A stretch of 5,233 nt of DNA from Deltaproteobacteria bacterium (GTDB taxonomy: Bacteria > Desulfobacterota > Desulfobacteria > C00003060 > C00003106): assembly GCA_019314005.1 (NCBI GenBank), contig JAFDAE010000169.1, forward strand, positions 1-5,233. The letters are read 5' to 3'. The notes beneath the pieces are model-generated. The model was not told the DNA's origin. It was given only the letters and a program-made list of their open reading frames with translations, and searched no databases. Below, piece after piece: positions 3,539 to 5,233 of this stretch. Numbering within the stretch: the stretch's first letter is position 1; each line of letters starts with the position of its first letter. The position numbers and the translations under genes are program-made.

Positions 3539-5233
3539 TTGAAGGGTTTGATTCCGGAAGACACAATTGCTGAAGTGTTGCATGCTGCCAGCATCGTTGA
3601 TGTTATATCAGAGTATGTATCGCTGAAGAAAGTTGGAAAAAACTATAGTGCATTATGTCCGTTTCATTCCGAAAAGACCCCCTCATTTACTGTAAGTGAA
3701 GAGAAACAGATCTTCCACTGCTTCGGATGCGGATTTGGGGGAAATGTCTTCAGCTTCTTGATGCGGTACCATAACGTAAGCTTTCCGGAGGCAGTTCGGG
3801 ATTTAGCTAAAAGGTACGGTATCGTTATTCCGACAAAGCGGATGTCTCCAGAGGAGAGGAGGAAATTCGAGGAGCGGGAGAATATTTTAAATATCAATCG
3901 GTTGGCTTGCGAATATTTTCATAAGACTTTGCTGCATGCCTCAGAGGGTCAAAGGGGACGGGAATACTTAAAGAAAAGGGAGGTGTCGCGCGAAATAATT
4001 GACCGTTTTATAGTAGGCTATGCTGATGGGAGTTGGAATAGCCTGGTTCAATTTTTTTCCGCAAAAAAGACCCATCTAAGTCTTGTTGAAAAAGCCGGGT
4101 TGATTGTCAAAAAGAAGAAAGGATATTACGACCGTTTTCGCGAACGTATTATATTCCCTATATTAGATGTACGTCAAAATATCATAGGGTTTGGGGGGCG
4201 TGTACTTGATAAAAGCCTCCCTAAGTACCTGAATTCTCCCGATACTCCAGTTTATAACAAAAGCAGATCACTTTACGGTATACATGATGCTAAATCATTT
4301 TGTCGAGCGACTGATTCTGTATTTGTGGTAGAGGGATATTTTGACCTTCTTGCGCTCAATTGTCATGGTATTCATAATGTTGTCGCAACCCTCGGTACCG
4401 CGTTGACCCGGGAACACATTAGAATTTTAAAGGGTTATGCCGGCACAGCAGTTTTGGTCTTTGATTCGGATGATGCAGGTCCAAAAGCCGTGCAACGGAG
4501 TCTTCCTCTATTTGCAGAAGAAAAAATGGACGTGCGCATCCTGATTCTGCCGGAGGGTCACGATCCTGATACGTTTGTTTTTGAGCGCGGGCGAGAAGAT
4601 TTTTTAAAACGAACTGAAACATCTCTTGGGGTCATCCCTTTTCTGATGTCATATTTTATTACTAAGCATGGTCTTTCTATAGAAGGGAAGGCGCGAATAA
4701 TCAATGACTTGAAGACATCTATCGCTACTCTGGCAGATGAGGTAAAACGAGCACTTTATGTCAGGGAAGTTGCAGAACGGCTCAATATTGAAGAGTCTGT
4801 TGTTTTGGAACAGGTTAGAAAGGCTACGAACAGGGATTACAAACGCAAAGGCGTAAGGGATCAGCAAACAGAAAGTTTTGCGGACCACAAGATAGAAAAG
4901 GGGATTCTTCAGATGATGGCGCAGTTCCCCCCTGTTTTGCCTGATGTACTAAAAGAAAAAATTGTTGAGGACTTTGAAAACCCCGCTCTTAAAAGGATAG
5001 GACAGCTTATTCTTCAAATATTTCAGGGTAGGGGAGAGGTTGTAATCTCAGATGTTATTGCCAGCGTTGATGATCCTGAACATAAGTCATTGATGTCTTC
5101 GCTGTTTTTGGATGAACAGACATGGGATCGCAAGAAATGCTTTAAAAGGATAGAACAGTTTAGAAAGGCTACGAACAGGGATTACAAACGCAAAGGCGTA
5201 AGGGATCAGCAAACAGAAAGTTTTGCGGACCAC
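3539..5233 (+). CDS. dnaG: DNA primase (3' end not in window)
   Basis: DnaG makes the RNA primers for replication and is recruited to the fork by the DnaB helicase. The frame opens after a TAA at 3521 and stays open for 565 codons to the edge, with no stop seen. The TTG at 3539 gives MKGLIPEDTI, in register with family N-termini. The next TTG, at 3548, is a less likely alternative. The CHC2 zinc domain (about 5-98) has ligands C40, H43, C61 and C64 in LCPFHSEKTPSF and HCFGCG. The catalytic core shows RERIIFPI (201-208), GFGGR (217-221) and YLNSPDTPVYNKS (230-242). The TOPRIM part has EGYFD with E265 and DSDDAG with D309 and D311. The C-terminal helicase-binding domain starts around 455. Native DnaG would end within some tens of residues after the edge. 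Residues 542-565 repeat residues 427-450 exactly, which is abnormal and makes the last 25 codons untrustworthy. Confidence 0.96.
   Translation, partial: MKGLIPEDTIAEVLHAASIVDVISEYVSLKKVGKNYSALCPFHSEKTPSFTVSEEKQIFHCFGCGFGGNVFSFLMRYHNVSFPEAVRDLAKRYGIVIPTKRMSPEERRKFEERENILNINRLACEYFHKTLLHASEGQRGREYLKKREVSREIIDRFIVGYADGSWNSLVQFFSAKKTHLSLVEKAGLIVKKKKGYYDRFRERIIFPILDVRQNIIGFGGRVLDKSLPKYLNSPDTPVYNKSRSLYGIHDAKSFCRATDSVFVVEGYFDLLALNCHGIHNVVATLGTALTREHIRILKGYAGTAVLVFDSDDAGPKAVQRSLPLFAEEKMDVRILILPEGHDPDTFVFERGREDFLKRTETSLGVIPFLMSYFITKHGLSIEGKARIINDLKTSIATLADEVKRALYVREVAERLNIEESVVLEQVRKATNRDYKRKGVRDQQTESFADHKIEKGILQMMAQFPPVLPDVLKEKIVEDFENPALKRIGQLILQIFQGRGEVVISDVIASVDDPEHKSLMSSLFLDEQTWDRKKCFKRIEQFRKATNRDYKRKGVRDQQTESFADH
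4808..4888 (+). repeat. Internal dnaG segment repeated at the window end (copy 1)
   Basis: Bases 4815-4888 are identical to 5160-5233 (74 bases). The match extends through GAACAG upstream with one mismatch, 4814 G against 5159 T. This copy sits in the linker between the TOPRIM core and the helicase-binding domain, a natural place for such charged residues, so it is probably the original. Confidence 0.95.
5153..5233 (+). repeat. Internal dnaG segment repeated at the window end (copy 2)
   Basis: This is the second copy of the 74-base identical segment, 345 bases downstream of the first and in the same reading frame. It replaces what should be the last helices of the primase C-terminal domain. 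The repeat runs exactly to the final base of the window. It is either the start of a tandem 345-base duplication or a misjoined contig end, and the latter is more likely. Confidence 0.95.

Overview
The window carries ordinary bacterial housekeeping genes in intergenic DNA that is unusually rich in short-period repeats. In order it holds a tRNA-Ala(CGC), hisB, a putative lipoprotein gene overlapping hisB by four bases, hisA, a gatB/yqeY-family gene, and the start and most of dnaG, which runs off the right edge. All genes are on the + strand. Base composition looks AT/GC balanced to slightly AT-rich by eye. A lipoprotein signal means a diderm or lipoprotein-bearing cell. The gene set, the yqeY-dnaG neighbourhood and the repeat style suggest a Desulfobacterota (deltaproteobacterial) or similar environmental genome. 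That placement is inference, because no phylogenetic marker was searched.

Left region (1-363): a tRNA-Ala gene with encoded CCA sits between arrays of 7-base repeats. An inverted pair of GTTCANN arrays lies upstream, TTACGRG x7 starts at the base after CCA, and AACCCGC x4 ends five bases before the hisB Shine-Dalgarno. Histidine region (364-2614): hisB and hisA encode steps of histidine biosynthesis. Between them lie a lipoprotein of unknown function, where hisH is often found, and a 200-base spacer bounded by inverted copies of a 10-base-period repeat.

Right region (2615-5233): yqeY has its own good sigma-70-like promoter. A 353-base gap follows, holding a heptamer-type 21-bp hairpin and a 168-bp imperfect palindrome that looks like a MITE. 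dnaG then starts at a TTG whose G-rich ribosome site lies inside a small hairpin. The last 74 bases exactly repeat an internal segment of dnaG 345 bases upstream. This is either a tandem duplication or, more likely, a contig-end assembly artefact. Both window ends falling in repeats suggests this is a whole short-read contig.

I found no convincing new multi-gene system. The most interesting material is the repeat architecture and the dnaG 5' and 3' ends.
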